Of a DNA stretch of 51,454 nucleotides, positions 8,966-19,172 are shown piece after piece. Position numbers and translations under genes: made by a program. The stretch is from Planctomycetota bacterium. GTDB lineage: Bacteria > Planctomycetota > Planctomycetia > Planctomycetales > Planctomycetaceae. The notes beneath the pieces are model-generated. The model made no database searches and was not told where the DNA came from. It saw only the letters and a list, made by a program, of their open reading frames with translations. The stretch is from assembly GCA_027623235.1 (NCBI GenBank), contig JAQBVJ010000047.1, positions 1 to 51,454 on the forward strand. The letters run 5' to 3'. The stretch's first letter is position 1, and every line of letters starts with the position of its first letter.

Positions 8966-10261
8966 TTACGCGTTTTCGGTCTCGAGCAGCTCGCGGACTT
9001 TGTCGGAGATGTCCTTGCGGCACCACGCGCCTTCCCAGCGGATCTTGCGGACGGCTTCGTAGGCTCGCCGTTTGGCGTCGAAAATGTTGTCGCCGAGCGC
9101 CGTGACTCCGAGTACCCGGCCTCCGTTTGAGCAGGGCACGCCGTTGATCAGTTTCGTACCGGCGTGAAAGACCTTGACGCCTTCCAGCTCATCCGCGTTT
9201 TCGATTCCGGTGATGGGCCGGCCTTTTTCGTAGCTGCCCGGGTAGCCGTCGGAGGCCATGACGACGCAGACAGACGGACGCTCGTCCCATTCCAGCGGTT
9301 CAATCTGGTCGAGCCGACGTTCGGCCGCCGCAAGAAGGATTTCGGCCAGGTCCGATTTCAGCCGCATGAGCACCGGCTGCGCTTCCGGATCGCCGAACCG
9401 GACGTTGAATTCGAGGACCTGCAGTCCTGTTTCAGTCAGCATCAGGCCCGCGTAAAGAATTCCGCGAAACGGCATCTCTTCCATGTTCATCGTATGGACA
9501 ACCGGAATGAGCACGTGCTCGACGATTTCGGTCATCAGTTCGTCCGTGATCAGCGGCGTCGGACAGTACGCTCCCATGCCTCCGGTGTTGGGGCCGAGGT
9601 CTCCATCGAGAGCCCGTTTGTGGTCCTGCGAAGTTTCGAGCGGAATGATTGTGTGGCCGTCGACGATGGCCAGGATGCTCACTTCCTGCCCGACAAGGCA
9701 CTCTTCAATGATGAGCTCGCTGCCGGCTTTGCCGAATTCACGGTCAACGAGTATTCGTTTAATCGCGTCGATCGCCTCTTCGTGGTTCGCACAGACGATC
9801 GCGCCTTTGCCGGCGCAGAGTCCATCGGCTTTGACGACGCACGGACCGTCTTCGAGCGTCCTGAGCGAAGCAATGGCTGCTTCAGCACGATCGAACCGCT
9901 CGAATCGTGCCGTCGGCACGTTGGCTCGGCGAAGGATTCGCTTGGTAAAAAGCTTGCTCGCTTCGAGTTGAGAGGCAGCTTTGCTCGGACCGAACACTTT
10001 CAGGCCGAGTTTTTCCAGTTCGTCGACAAGGCCGGCACACAGGGGAGCCTCCGGGCCAACAATGGTGAGATCGATTTTCTCGTTCAACGCGAACTTGACG
10101 AGGCCACGGATATCTGTGTCGGAGATGTCGACGTTGATTCCGTCGGCGGCCGTTCCGGCATTCCCCGGCGCACAATAAACAGTGTCAACGAGGGGCGACT
10201 GCTTGAGCTTCCACAGAAGGGCGTGCTCGCGTCCGCCCTGACCAACGACCAGGACTTTCAT
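8966..10261 (-). CDS. purD: Phosphoribosylamine-glycine ligase
   Basis: This 431-residue ATP-grasp enzyme joins glycine to 5-phosphoribosylamine in the second step of purine synthesis. The N-terminus MKVLVVGQGGREHALLWKL is the GARS signature. ATP-grasp residues are seen in GPCVVKADGLCAGKGAIVC, and the family block LGPNTGGMGAYCPTPL is intact. The metal and substrate region LEFNVRFGDPEAQPVLMRL is also present. Length is normal for the family. It stands apart from other purine genes, as is common in planctomycetes. Confidence 0.97.
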   Translation of the reverse strand: MKVLVVGQGGREHALLWKLKQSPLVDTVYCAPGNAGTAADGINVDISDTDIRGLVKFALNEKIDLTIVGPEAPLCAGLVDELEKLGLKVFGPSKAASQLEASKLFTKRILRRANVPTARFERFDRAEAAIASLRTLEDGPCVVKADGLCAGKGAIVCANHEEAIDAIKRILVDREFGKAGSELIIEECLVGQEVSILAIVDGHTIIPLETSQDHKRALDGDLGPNTGGMGAYCPTPLITDELMTEIVEHVLIPVVHTMNMEEMPFRGILYAGLMLTETGLQVLEFNVRFGDPEAQPVLMRLKSDLAEILLAAAERRLDQIEPLEWDERPSVCVVMASDGYPGSYEKGRPITGIENADELEGVKVFHAGTKLINGVPCSNGGRVLGVTALGDNIFDAKRRAYEAVRKIRWEGAWCRKDISDKVRELLETENA

Positions 10262-10533
10262 GAGTCACCGTGTCTTTGTGAGTCACTGTTCCGGATGAAA
10301 CCGTGTCAGGTGAAGCTATGTCGGGTGAAGTCGGCTCATCGACGGCTGAACGGGCACTGTCGAGAAAACTGCTGCCGAGTCACGCGGGAAAGGGTGCCTG
10401 AATAACAAAAATTCGGCTCCGCCGATCTAGCCCGTCCGTGGGAGGCGGCGGAGTATAGCGGCGGTCGGGAAACTGTGAAGCATGCTTAACACAGAACAGA
10501 ATGTTTTTCTCAAAGCCGCACGCATCATGCTCA

Positions 10534-11322
10534 TCACCAGAACTTCCACCATGGCTTCGCGCGGCCCGTTCGTTCGTGATCAAGTCGCATGACCTGACCT
10601 TCATGTCCGAATTCTGAGTTTGAATAAACGACTTTGATGCGTTCGTGCTGGTCCTCGCCGACGGTATTTCCGTCCTGAATAACTGGCCCGTTTTCGAGAA
10701 CGTACGCTGCGAGGCCGAAGAGCCGCTCGCGAAGGCCGCCTACCGATTCGGATGCGTTATTCGTTTCAAATTCCATGTGGCCAAGAGCTTTCATCCCCGC
10801 TGTGAACCCGAAAGTCGTACCGTCTTCGTTTCGACCAACCTGCACGTCGATCCAGATAGGAATCGGAAACGAGTCGGGCAGCATTTCCACGGCAAAATCG
10901 TTGAAAACGGGCGGTGGAATAACGAGCGTTGCGTTTCCCCAGTAAACACCGATCGCTTCGGCGGAAGCAGACAGGATCGCGGCAGTCACCTGCGTCAGCA
11001 GAGTTGCCGATTCAAGCGGCTCTCTCTCACCCGCGACGGTAACGATCAAGTGAGCTTTGTGGCCTTTGAGTTCTTTCTCCGCGTCAGGCCACAGGAGACT
11101 CGTTGCACACGGCCCTTCCAACTGGCTCCAGGGAATCGGCGCCGGCATCGTCGCCGCCACAACCAAAGCCCCGTCCAGTTTGAACGAGATGGATTCGTCC
11201 CCGTCTTCCGCTTCTGTCGCGGCGGGAAGATCGCCCCAGTTCGAGGCCAGGAATTCAACGACATCGTCAACGGGAGGGATCGCCTCAGTTTTCAATGGAA
11301 TCATGCTGATCATGACTGACAC
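10534..11322 (-). CDS. DUF4261 domain-containing protein
   Basis: This 262-residue cytoplasmic protein has no signal or membrane segment. I recognise DUF4261 from the overall layout: an N-terminal suppressive-immunity-like half, the segment IGVYWGNATLVIPPPVF and then PIPIWIDVQVGRNEDGTTFG with GMKALGHMEFE. The function is not known. Members are sometimes discussed near polymorphic-toxin immunity genes, but no toxin is nearby. The C-terminus ends with the basic and aromatic run RAKPWWKFW. The gap to purD (10262-10533) contains only AT-rich stretches. Confidence 0.75.
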   Translation of the reverse strand: MSVMISMIPLKTEAIPPVDDVVEFLASNWGDLPAATEAEDGDESISFKLDGALVVAATMPAPIPWSQLEGPCATSLLWPDAEKELKGHKAHLIVTVAGEREPLESATLLTQVTAAILSASAEAIGVYWGNATLVIPPPVFNDFAVEMLPDSFPIPIWIDVQVGRNEDGTTFGFTAGMKALGHMEFETNNASESVGGLRERLFGLAAYVLENGPVIQDGNTVGEDQHERIKVVYSNSEFGHEGQVMRLDHERTGRAKPWWKFW

Positions 11323-11715
11323 GGAATTCTCCCAACACGGTTGTAAGTCACTGAAGTTTCAAGAGTCGCACGGTTCATCGCGAATTTGCTCATCGCGAAT
11401 TTGCAGTTCTCAAGCTGAGGCACGAAGAGTCTGTCTTAATTTCTTAATTTGTCGTCGTCGCTTTGCGTCTTCGTGTGCCCATTTTCAGTGTGCCCATTTT
11501 CAATCGAAGCCTGCGATCGTTATGAATAATTCGAGTGAGACGCGATTCAGAATGAGAGCTTCAATGACAGCTCGGGACAGTTCAAGTCGGCGGGTTGATG
11601 CTCGACGCCAACGACCGCGTCATCAGTCGCTGTCTGCCGCCACCCGTCCAGGATTGACAGAGGGACCGTGCAACGAAATCCTCCGCCTTTAATTGATTAC
11701 GGAAACGGATTCTCA
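11323..11715. other. Gap between divergent genes with two 15-bp direct repeats
   Basis: I find no gene here. Two perfect tandem duplications stand out: tcatcgcgaatttgc twice at 11375-11404 and gtgtgcccattttca twice at 11473-11502. The gap must contain the promoters of the DUF4261 gene (minus strand) and of the isoprenoid operon (plus strand). I could not identify clear -35/-10 boxes. Confidence 0.6.
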
Positions 11716-12648
11716 ATGAGCACGGCGAGTCTGGAAGACCACTGGCAGACGCTGAGGCTGAAGGTCGAAAACGCCCTCAATGCGTACCTCGACAATCTGC
11801 CGCCCGAGTGTCCGGATCGGCTGCGCGAGGCCATGCGGTACAGCCTGATGGCCGGCGGCAAGCGGCTTCGTCCGGTGATGACTCTGATGGCGTGCGAGGC
11901 CTGCGGCGGGGATGTCGAAGCCGCAATGCCGGCTGCGTGCGGAATCGAGATGATCCATACGTACTCGCTCATCCATGACGATCTTCCTGCGATGGACGAC
12001 GACGATCTTCGGCGAGGTCGGCCGACGAATCACAAACAGTTTGACGAAGCGACCGCGATCCTCGCCGGGGACGGACTGCTGACGCTCGCCTTTGAGGTCA
12101 TCGCAAAAGGCGTTCAGCCGCCGAAAGTCGCGGCCGCGTGCGTGGCCGATCTGGCATCTGCTGCGGGTTCTGAAGGAATGGTCGGTGGCCAGATGGCTGA
12201 TCTTCAGGCCGAGGAACTTGCTCTCGCCGCGAATTCCGAGGAATCTGGCGGCGGCTCGACTCTGGACCAGCTCGAGGCAATTCATCTGCGTAAAACGGGC
12301 AGGTTATTGCGGTCCGCGCTGACGATGGGGGCCAGGGTCGCTCAATCGAGCGACGATTTCGTGAAAATCCTCGATCATTTTGGAAAATGTGTTGGACTGG
12401 CCTTCCAGATTACGGATGACCTTCTGGACATTACGGGCGATGCGACGAAAATGGGAAAGGCTGTCCGGAAGGATGCTGATCATGGGAAGCTGACCTATCC
12501 GGGTCTGCTTGGGATCGAAGAAAGTCGTCGACGGGCTGAGCAATTGATTGACGAGGCCTGCCGCTCAATCGCCCCACTCAAGGGAGTGGAAGATCGAGGC
12601 CAGTCGCTGGAGGCGCTGGCGCGTTTCATTCTGGAAAGAGATCATTGA
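11716..12648 (+). CDS. ispA: Short-chain polyprenyl (farnesyl/geranylgeranyl) diphosphate synthase
   Basis: This 310-residue class I prenyltransferase condenses isopentenyl diphosphate with an allylic diphosphate. Visible motifs are GGKRLRPVM (residues 47-55), the first Asp-rich motif DDLPAMDDDDLRRGRPT (from residue 88) and the second, ITDDLLDITGD. The first motif has the D-D-x4-D spacing of bacterial FPP/GGPP synthases of the IspA type. Product length cannot be set from sequence alone. I chose ATG at 11716 because an upstream in-frame ATG adds residues unlike the family. The stop TGA overlaps the dxs start (TGATG), so the two are translationally coupled and supply isoprenoids together. Confidence 0.93.
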   Translation: MSTASLEDHWQTLRLKVENALNAYLDNLPPECPDRLREAMRYSLMAGGKRLRPVMTLMACEACGGDVEAAMPAACGIEMIHTYSLIHDDLPAMDDDDLRRGRPTNHKQFDEATAILAGDGLLTLAFEVIAKGVQPPKVAAACVADLASAAGSEGMVGGQMADLQAEELALAANSEESGGGSTLDQLEAIHLRKTGRLLRSALTMGARVAQSSDDFVKILDHFGKCVGLAFQITDDLLDITGDATKMGKAVRKDADHGKLTYPGLLGIEESRRRAEQLIDEACRSIAPLKGVEDRGQSLEALARFILERDH

Positions 12649-14555
12649 TGAAACTCGAACTCCTGCCGCGTATTCAATCTCCAAAGGACCTTCACGACTT
12701 CACGCCGAGCCAGCTGAAGCAGCTCGCCGCAGAAATCCGTGAGGCACTCTGCAACGTCGTCGAGAACCGGGCCGCGCACTTCGCGAGCAATCTGGGAGTC
12801 GTCGAGCTCTGTATTGCTCTGCACCTGGTCTACGACTTCTCGAAAGACCGGCTGATCTGGGACACCGGCCACCAGATTTATCCGCACAAACTCGTGACGG
12901 GTCGCTTTAAAGAGTTCGCAACGATGCGGCAGAAGGGCGGCCTGATGGGCTACCCGAATCCGAATGAGAGCGAGTACGACCTCTTCATGACCGGCCACGC
13001 CGGCGCGAGCGTCTCGACAGTCGTCGGCCTCAAAGCGGGAGACGACCTCACCGGAAACACCGATCGCAAATCGGTCGCGGTCATCGGCGATGGCGCGATG
13101 CCGTCGGGAATTGTCTGGGAGGCGATGACCAATGCAGTCGGCCTCAAGAAAGACGTCCTGGTCATCCTCAACGACAACAAGATGGGCATCTGCCCGCGTG
13201 TCGGCGGCCTGGCCGAGTACCTCGACAAAGCCCGCGTCGCTCCTGTTTACAACGGTCTGAAGCGGGACGTTTCGTGGGTCCTCAACAAGGTTCCGGTTCT
13301 CGGCGAGTCGATGGAAAACGTCCTCGCTCAGTTCAAGGAATCCGTCAAAGGCTTCCTCCACGGCGGTATGCTGTGGGAAGAAATGGGCTTCCGCTATGTC
13401 GGTCCGATCGACGGACACGACCTGCCGACCATCCGGCGTTACCTGGAGATGCTCAAAGACGTGAAGGGCCCCGTGCTGCTTCACGTGCTCACGAATAAAG
13501 GGCACGGCTTCGAACCCGCCAGCGACGACCCGGTCAACTTTCACACGCCGGCCCCGTTCTCGCGAACGGAAGACGACGAGGTGATTCCGGTCCCGAAAGC
13601 GAGCAAGCCGGCCTACACAAACATCATCAGCGATGCGATTTACCAGGCGATGAAACGTGACGCCCGTGTCACGGTGCTCACTGCCGCGATGTGTGCCGGC
13701 AACGATCTCGGCAAAGTCCGAGCCGATTTTCCCGACCGCTTTTTCGACACCGGCATCACCGAAGGCCACGCCGTCGCCTTCGCAGCCGGCATGGCGAAAG
13801 CCGGCATGCGGCCGATCGTCGACATCTACAGCACCTTCCTGCAGAGAAGCTACGACCAGATTTTCCAGGAAGTCGCCCTGCAGAACCTGCCCGTGACGTT
13901 TGCTCTCGACCGAGCCGGACTGTGCGGCCCGGACGGCCCGACTCACCACGGCGTTTTCGACAACACCTACATGCGATCCTTCCCGAACATTGTGGTGATG
14001 GCCCCGGGAGACGAAAGCGACGTCGCCCCGATGCTCGACTTCGCGATCAACCGCCAGGGCCCAACGTCGATCCGCTATCCCAAAACGTCGGCAGAACTCG
14101 TCGAACGGCAGGTTGCTCCCGTCGAGCTCGGCAAGGCCGAAATCTACCGCTGGGGCACGGACGGAATGCTCATCGCATTTGGTTCACTGTTCCCGGACTG
14201 TGTCGCGGCTGCGAATCAGCTTCGAGAAGAAGGCCTCGACGTCGGCGTGATCAACGCCCGCTTCGCCAAACCGATCGACGAAAAAACGATCTTCCGTGCT
14301 CTCAAGGAATGCAGCTTCGTCATCACGATCGAAGAATCGACAATCGTCGGCGGCTTCGGTTCCGCCGTCCTCGAAGCGGCCAGCGACGCGGGACTCTCGA
14401 CAAGCCACGTCAAACGCCTGGGCATTCCGGACGAGTTTGTGACCTTCGGCGAACGAAGCGAACTGCTTGCCGACCTGTCGCTCGACATCGAAGGAATTGC
14501 CCGAACGGCTCGTCAAATGGCCGCGCGAGTCGCGACCGAAACCTCGAAGCTGTAA
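12648..14555 (+). CDS. dxs: 1-deoxy-D-xylulose-5-phosphate synthase
   Basis: This 635-residue thiamine-diphosphate enzyme condenses pyruvate and glyceraldehyde 3-phosphate, the entry step of the MEP isoprenoid pathway. Motifs in order are WDTGHQIYPHKLVTGR, the ThDP/Mg site GDGAMPSGIVWEAM followed by LNDNKMGI, VGPIDGHDLPTI, the transketolase pyrimidine-domain block GITEGHAVAFAAGMAKAGMRP, and LDRAGLCGPDGPTHHGVFD. The C-terminal transketolase domain ends near residue 630. ATG at 12648 is preferred over TTG at 12645. Some family positions differ, for example GHQIYPHK where GHQAYxHK is usual, but the catalytic blocks are intact. It is coupled to the upstream prenyl synthase. Confidence 0.96.
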   Translation: MKLELLPRIQSPKDLHDFTPSQLKQLAAEIREALCNVVENRAAHFASNLGVVELCIALHLVYDFSKDRLIWDTGHQIYPHKLVTGRFKEFATMRQKGGLMGYPNPNESEYDLFMTGHAGASVSTVVGLKAGDDLTGNTDRKSVAVIGDGAMPSGIVWEAMTNAVGLKKDVLVILNDNKMGICPRVGGLAEYLDKARVAPVYNGLKRDVSWVLNKVPVLGESMENVLAQFKESVKGFLHGGMLWEEMGFRYVGPIDGHDLPTIRRYLEMLKDVKGPVLLHVLTNKGHGFEPASDDPVNFHTPAPFSRTEDDEVIPVPKASKPAYTNIISDAIYQAMKRDARVTVLTAAMCAGNDLGKVRADFPDRFFDTGITEGHAVAFAAGMAKAGMRPIVDIYSTFLQRSYDQIFQEVALQNLPVTFALDRAGLCGPDGPTHHGVFDNTYMRSFPNIVVMAPGDESDVAPMLDFAINRQGPTSIRYPKTSAELVERQVAPVELGKAEIYRWGTDGMLIAFGSLFPDCVAAANQLREEGLDVGVINARFAKPIDEKTIFRALKECSFVITIEESTIVGGFGSAVLEAASDAGLSTSHVKRLGIPDEFVTFGERSELLADLSLDIEGIARTARQMAARVATETSKL

Positions 14556-14580
14556 CCGATCCTCAGATCGCCCAGGCCCC

Positions 14581-14677
14581 GTAGGACGGACGCCCACGTC
14601 CGTCAGTGCCGTCTTGACCCTGGACGCCGTCTTGACCCTGGACAGGCAGCCGGTACGGACGTAGGCGTCCGTCCTGC
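14581..14677. repeat. Inverted-repeat element F between convergent genes
   Basis: The left arm gtaggacggacgcccacgtc (14581-14600) is mirrored by gacgtaggcgtccgtcctgc (ending 14677). The loop carries a perfect 18-bp tandem duplication, gccgtcttgaccctggac, at 14608-14643. It fills the gap between dxs and the PQQ-propeller gene and may act as a two-way transcription barrier. No T tract follows the arms. Confidence 0.8.
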
Positions 14678-14689
14678 AGCGCCTTGGCG

Positions 14690-15967
14690 TTACTTGCGGA
14701 TCGCCCACAGCGAATCAAACGTCCGCAGATAAATTGTGCCGTTGGAGACGCAGGGTGAGGCGGCAATCGCTTCGCCGAGTTCGTTCTGAGCGACCAGCTC
14801 GAACTTCTTGCCGGTCTTGACGACTGAGATAATTCCGTCGCGAGCGGTCAAGTAGAGGTGACCGTCGGCGTAGACCGGTGAGCTGCGGTGTCGCTGCCGG
14901 TGAGTTCGCTCGGCGTAGTATTCTTCGCCGGTTTTCTGGTCGAGGCACGACAGATTGCCGTTGGCCATGCAGAGATAAACCAGTCCGTCGTGGATCAGTG
15001 GTGACGGCACGTCCGGCGTTGTGGCGTAGCTCCAGATGTGAGCCTCTTTGCTTAACGTGATGTCGCCCCTGCCGTCCGGGCGGAGAACTCGCACCGGGCC
15101 TGCCTTCGCTGTCGGCACAACAATCATGCCGTCCGCACACAGCGGAGACGCGACAAACCGCAGCGTCTTGTCGTACTTCGACTTCACGTTGAGGTCACCG
15201 CAACGCCAGATTTCGTGACCGTCTTTCAGATCATGAGCGATGATGAAATCCGCCCCGTGTGTAACCAGAAATTTCAAGCCATCGTGGTCGTACATCATCG
15301 GCGACGCGTAAGAATGCTTGTTCTCGTGCGTGCCGTCAGTGGCTCGTGTCTGTTTCCAGATTTCCTCTCCGTTTGCCGCGTCCAGACACACGACCAGCCC
15401 CTGACTCCCCTCATCATTCATGCGGCCGTGGATCAGCTGAAAGTAGAGCCGCCCTTCGTCCAGCACGGGCGTCGACGTCAGTCCGAACGCGATCTCGAAT
15501 TTGCCGTACCGTTCCTGCAGATCCAGTGACCAGACCTTTTTTCCATCGACGGTGAAGCAGGCGACGGCTCCGTTGGCGAACATCGCCCAGACATGCTTGC
15601 CGTCCGTCGAAGGCGAATTCGCCGCGGAGTTGCCTTCGTCCCCTCGCACGTCCTTGTTGCCCTTACTGACGACCTGGCTCCACTCAATCTTCCCGTCTGA
15701 GGTCGCACAGATCAGGGTGAGCTCATCGCCGACCACGGCGGTCAGAAAGATACGATCGCCCCACGCCACCGGAGTCGCTCCGCCCGATCCAGGCAGCTTC
15801 AGTTTCCACGCGACGTTCTTATCGGCGGACCACTCGGTCGGCAGATTCGTCTCACCGCTGATCCCGTCGTTCTTCGGCCCGCGCCAGTTCGGCCAGTTTT
15901 CCGCCTGAGCGGCTCTGGAAAACACTGACAGACTTATCAGCAATGCCGCAAATGTGAGCTTCCTCAT
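14690..15967 (-). CDS. Secreted PQQ-type beta-propeller protein
   Basis: This 425-residue protein has a Sec signal peptide (MRKLTFAALLISLSVFSRAAQA) and repeated WD-like/PQQ blades, for example GDRIFLTAVVGDELTLICA, GAVACFTVDGKKVWSLD, GLVVCLDAANGEEIWKQ and GNLSCLDQKTGEEYYAE. The N-terminal NWPNWRGPKNDGISGET block is the standard opening of planctomycete 'outer membrane biogenesis protein BamB'-like propellers. No quinoprotein dehydrogenase catalytic residues can be claimed, so the role is probably binding or scaffolding in the periplasm. I placed the start at 15967 because upstream in-frame residues precede the signal peptide. It is last in the minus-strand run of secreted proteins. Confidence 0.88.
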   Translation of the reverse strand: MRKLTFAALLISLSVFSRAAQAENWPNWRGPKNDGISGETNLPTEWSADKNVAWKLKLPGSGGATPVAWGDRIFLTAVVGDELTLICATSDGKIEWSQVVSKGNKDVRGDEGNSAANSPSTDGKHVWAMFANGAVACFTVDGKKVWSLDLQERYGKFEIAFGLTSTPVLDEGRLYFQLIHGRMNDEGSQGLVVCLDAANGEEIWKQTRATDGTHENKHSYASPMMYDHDGLKFLVTHGADFIIAHDLKDGHEIWRCGDLNVKSKYDKTLRFVASPLCADGMIVVPTAKAGPVRVLRPDGRGDITLSKEAHIWSYATTPDVPSPLIHDGLVYLCMANGNLSCLDQKTGEEYYAERTHRQRHRSSPVYADGHLYLTARDGIISVVKTGKKFELVAQNELGEAIAASPCVSNGTIYLRTFDSLWAIRK

Positions 15968-16073
15968 GATGATTCCTTTTTCGTTCCGCAAATGGGACGG
16001 GAGATTCCGATTCGGGCGAGGTCCTCGCCGCGACGATGATAGTGGAGTAGCCGGAAGCCGCAAAAGCACGACA

Positions 16074-17495
16074 TCAGTCTGGGAAGCCGGTCCGGTAGTG
16101 CTTCTGACAGTCCTTCACGGCCTGGGCATACTCAGATTTCGCCGCGACGTTGACCGTTTCGAGCGGGTCTGTCTGGTGATCGTAAAGCTCGCTGCCGACC
16201 AGTTTGCCGGACTCGAACTCACGCCACTCGGTGTATCGGTAGCGTTCGGTCCGGACCGAGCGGCCCATGACGTCCGGCTTGCCATTGAAATAGGCCGGCC
16301 GCGGGTGTTGAGTGAACGCGGCGGGCTCGACCGTCGATTTGGGATCGTCCAGTGCCGGGACGAGACTTTTTCCTTCGACACCGGTCGGCGCTGGAAGTCC
16401 GCACATTTCCGCCAGTGTCGGGTACATGTCGAGTAGTTCGGCGAGCGTTTCGGTGGACTGGCCAGGCTGTTTCATCGCCGGAGCCGAGATGATCAGTGGC
16501 ACGTGAGCATCGAGCTCGAAGTTGGACGTCTTGGCCCACAGAGTGTGCTCGCCCAGGTGGTACCCGTGGTCCGACCAGAACACGACAATCGTGTTGTCAC
16601 GCAGGCCAAGCCGGTCGAGCTCACCCAGCACTCGCCCGACCTGCGCGTCGAAGTAGCTGATCGCGGCCAGGTAGCCGTGGCGGATCTCCATGACAGCTTC
16701 CGGAGTGAGTTCACGCGGTTTCGGACTGCCGAGGATCTCTCGACTGTTGTGCCACGCGATTCGAGGCGCGTCCTTCGGCCACTCGGGATTCGGCGGCGGC
16801 GAGAGTTTTGAGCGATCGTAGAGGTCCCAGTATTTCTTCGGGGCGTTGAAGGGCGAGTGCGGTTTCCAGAAACCTACCGCGAGGAAAAACGGTTTGTTGT
16901 CCGCTTTGCGTTCACGCAGCGCCTTGATCGACAGGTCGGCGATGCGGCCGTCGAAGTAGGCCGCGTCCGAAACGTCCCGGCACTCGCACTTGATGTCGCT
17001 GGCCGAGTTCGGAGGCAGCGGTCCTTTGACGATCGGCTTGTCGGAACCGTGCGTCGCGTAGTGCATCACCGCCGGCACGTCCCACGAGGCCGGGTCGCCC
17101 TGAATGTCCTGCCGCCAGTTGTGATAAATCTTGCCGATGTTCTGCGCGAAGTAACCGTGCTTCCGAAAGTGCTGAGGCAGCGTCACGACGTCCGGCCTCC
17201 GTTCACGAAAGTGAGTCGGCAGATCCCAGATCTTCAGCGTGTCCGGCCGCAGCCCGGTCATCAGCGAGGCCCGCGACGGATTGCAGACCGCCTGCTGACA
17301 GTAAGCTCTCGTGAAGAGCCGACCCCGCGCAGCCAGCGCATCGAGGTTCGGCGAGAGCACTTCGTTATTCCCCATGCAGCCCAGGTCGCACCGCAGATCG
17401 TCGGCCGCGATGAACAGCACATTTGGCTTTTCTGCTGCGTCGGCGACAGAAACCGCGATGAGAAACAGAACGGCCTGAAAGAGACTTCGACTCAT
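16074..17495 (-). CDS. Secreted sulfatase, iduronate-2-sulfatase-like
   Basis: This 473-residue arylsulfatase-superfamily enzyme has a signal peptide ([20 protein letters not shown]). The metal-site start is [18 protein letters not shown], and the formylglycine motif is [11 protein letters not shown], with Cys71 in the C-x-P-S-R context read by formylglycine-generating enzyme. Further metal or substrate blocks are [17 protein letters not shown] and [20 protein letters not shown]. The subgroup with [20 protein letters not shown] and the [20 protein letters not shown] block resembles iduronate-2-sulfatases, so a sulfated polysaccharide is a likely substrate. The start at 17495 gives a clean signal peptide. 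It sits 38 bp downstream of the PhoD gene. Confidence 0.94.
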   Translation of the reverse strand: MSRSLFQAVLFLIAVSVADAAEKPNVLFIAADDLRCDLGCMGNNEVLSPNLDALAARGRLFTRAYCQQAVCNPSRASLMTGLRPDTLKIWDLPTHFRERRPDVVTLPQHFRKHGYFAQNIGKIYHNWRQDIQGDPASWDVPAVMHYATHGSDKPIVKGPLPPNSASDIKCECRDVSDAAYFDGRIADLSIKALRERKADNKPFFLAVGFWKPHSPFNAPKKYWDLYDRSKLSPPPNPEWPKDAPRIAWHNSREILGSPKPRELTPEAVMEIRHGYLAAISYFDAQVGRVLGELDRLGLRDNTIVVFWSDHGYHLGEHTLWAKTSNFELDAHVPLIISAPAMKQPGQSTETLAELLDMYPTLAEMCGLPAPTGVEGKSLVPALDDPKSTVEPAAFTQHPRPAYFNGKPDVMGRSVRTERYRYTEWREFESGKLVGSELYDHQTDPLETVNVAAKSEYAQAVKDCQKHYRTGFPD

Positions 17496-17533
17496 CGGAA
17501 ACGTCCCAGGAAAAAGGTGGCTCGGTCGTTCCG

Positions 17534-19105
17534 TCACGCCCGCTCGGCTCCGGCTCGGCCGGCTTCGACGACGAAAGACGCTCGCGTTTTGCAAGTGGTT
17601 TCCGGCTTCGTCACGTCGTCGACTACGCGGAAGTCCGATCTCCACTCGCCTGGCGTGATCTGGCAGCGAACGTAGCCTCGCTCGGCGTTGTAGAATTTCA
17701 CGAAGGGGTTGTCGCGGAGCACGCCGTCGGTGTCGCTGCCTTTTTCAGAACCGTTCCCGCCGGACGTGATCGATGTACCGACAAACTCGGTGGCGACGGT
17801 TTCCGACTTCTCGTCGTCAAAGTCGACCTTCAAGTCGTTGACCCAGTTCTTGTGGATGTCTCCGGTGAGGACGACCGGGTTCGAGATTCTGCGGTTTTCG
17901 AGAAAGCTCAGCATCCGGTGTCGCGCGACGTGGTAGCCGGCCCACTGGTCCATGCTCCACGCGATGCCGCTTTCCGGATCGCGGTCGACGCGAGCCATCA
18001 TCACCTGCTGAGCCAGCACGTTCCACGTGGCCGGCGACTCGTGCAGCGTCTGCATCAGCCACTGTTCCTGGCGGTCGCCGAGCAGCGTGGCATCCTTCGC
18101 GAAGACCCCCTCGCAGGGCGGCTTGTTCCCGTCTCCACACGGCTGATCGGTGCGGTACTGCCGAGTGTCGAGCACCTCGAATTCGACGAGATTGCCAAAC
18201 GGCACGCTTCGATAAAGCTGCAGAAACGGGCCTTTCGGGATCGACGATTTCCGCAGCGGCATGTGCTCGTAGTAGGCCTGGTAAGCCCTCGCCCGTCGTG
18301 CGAGGTAGCCGGCCGTTTTGACTCCCGGTTCCTCGGAAATGTCGCCCGCGCAGTTGTTGTCAAATTCGTGGTCGTCCCAGGTGACGAGCCACGGAAACAT
18401 CTGATGAGCCGCCTTCAGATCCGTGTCGGTCCGGTAGAGCGCGTACCGGTTGCGGTATTCATCCAGCGAGTTGATTTCCTTCCCGGTGTGCTTGCGGACC
18501 CGGCCATCGACTCCGCCGTACTCGTAGATGTAGTCGCCCAGGTGAACGATGAGGTCGATGTCGTCGTCCAGAATGTGGCGATACGAATTGAAGTAGCCAC
18601 TCTCAAAATGCTGGCACGACGCGAAAGCAAAATTCACTTTCTGCGGCGACGCATCAAACCGCGGAGTCGTCCGCGACCGTCCGGTCCGGCTTGCCGCTCC
18701 GTTCGAGCCGAAGCGGTACCAGTACCAGCGATCCGGTTCGAGCCCTTCGACTTCCACGTGGACCGAGTGGCCAAGTTCCGGAGTCGCCATCGTCGTGCCT
18801 CGCTGAACGATCTTGCTCATCTTCTCGTCGTGAGCGATCTCCCAGCGGACCTCGACATTCTCCTTCGGCATGCCGCCTCCGTTGAGCGGATCGGGAGCCA
18901 GCCGAGTCCAGATCACGAAGCCGTCGGGAGACGGGTCGCCGGAAGCGACACCCAGCGAAAATGGTTCCGCCTTGAATCCCGACCTCGGCAGAAACCCGTG
19001 CGCTTCCCGTCCAAGCAGCGGCATGAATGCGAACGAGGAAGCTGCCAGCAGAAATCCGCGTCGATCGCGAGGTCGCAGCCAGTCGTCGACCGTGGGGTGA
19101 GTCAT
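17534..19105 (-). CDS. phoD: PhoD-type alkaline phosphatase/phosphodiesterase
   Basis: This 523-residue protein has a twin-arginine leader ([20 protein letters not shown]), an N-terminal PhoD immunoglobulin-like domain starting [20 protein letters not shown] and a calcineurin-like metallophosphatase domain. Metal-binding motifs are [36 protein letters not shown] and [11 protein letters not shown]. PhoD enzymes hydrolyse phosphate mono- and diesters outside the cytoplasm using Fe and Ca. The ATG at 19105 is chosen because it puts the Tat motif near the N-terminus. It lies 67 bp after the DUF1501 gene, and the pair suggests a phosphate- or polymer-scavenging operon. Confidence 0.95.
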   Translation of the reverse strand: MTHPTVDDWLRPRDRRGFLLAASSFAFMPLLGREAHGFLPRSGFKAEPFSLGVASGDPSPDGFVIWTRLAPDPLNGGGMPKENVEVRWEIAHDEKMSKIVQRGTTMATPELGHSVHVEVEGLEPDRWYWYRFGSNGAASRTGRSRTTPRFDASPQKVNFAFASCQHFESGYFNSYRHILDDDIDLIVHLGDYIYEYGGVDGRVRKHTGKEINSLDEYRNRYALYRTDTDLKAAHQMFPWLVTWDDHEFDNNCAGDISEEPGVKTAGYLARRARAYQAYYEHMPLRKSSIPKGPFLQLYRSVPFGNLVEFEVLDTRQYRTDQPCGDGNKPPCEGVFAKDATLLGDRQEQWLMQTLHESPATWNVLAQQVMMARVDRDPESGIAWSMDQWAGYHVARHRMLSFLENRRISNPVVLTGDIHKNWVNDLKVDFDDEKSETVATEFVGTSITSGGNGSEKGSDTDGVLRDNPFVKFYNAERGYVRCQITPGEWRSDFRVVDDVTKPETTCKTRASFVVEAGRAGAERA

Positions 19106-19172
19106 GTCATTTCTCCTGGTGAGGTTCTTTGGATCTGGGTAGGCCCGCGACGTGTCTAACGGGATGAGAAAC

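Noticed and set aside
12642..13949. Minus-strand open frame of 435 codons opposite dxs
   Set aside because: Mirrors dxs codon structure; no signal or domain, and dxs motifs are unambiguous.
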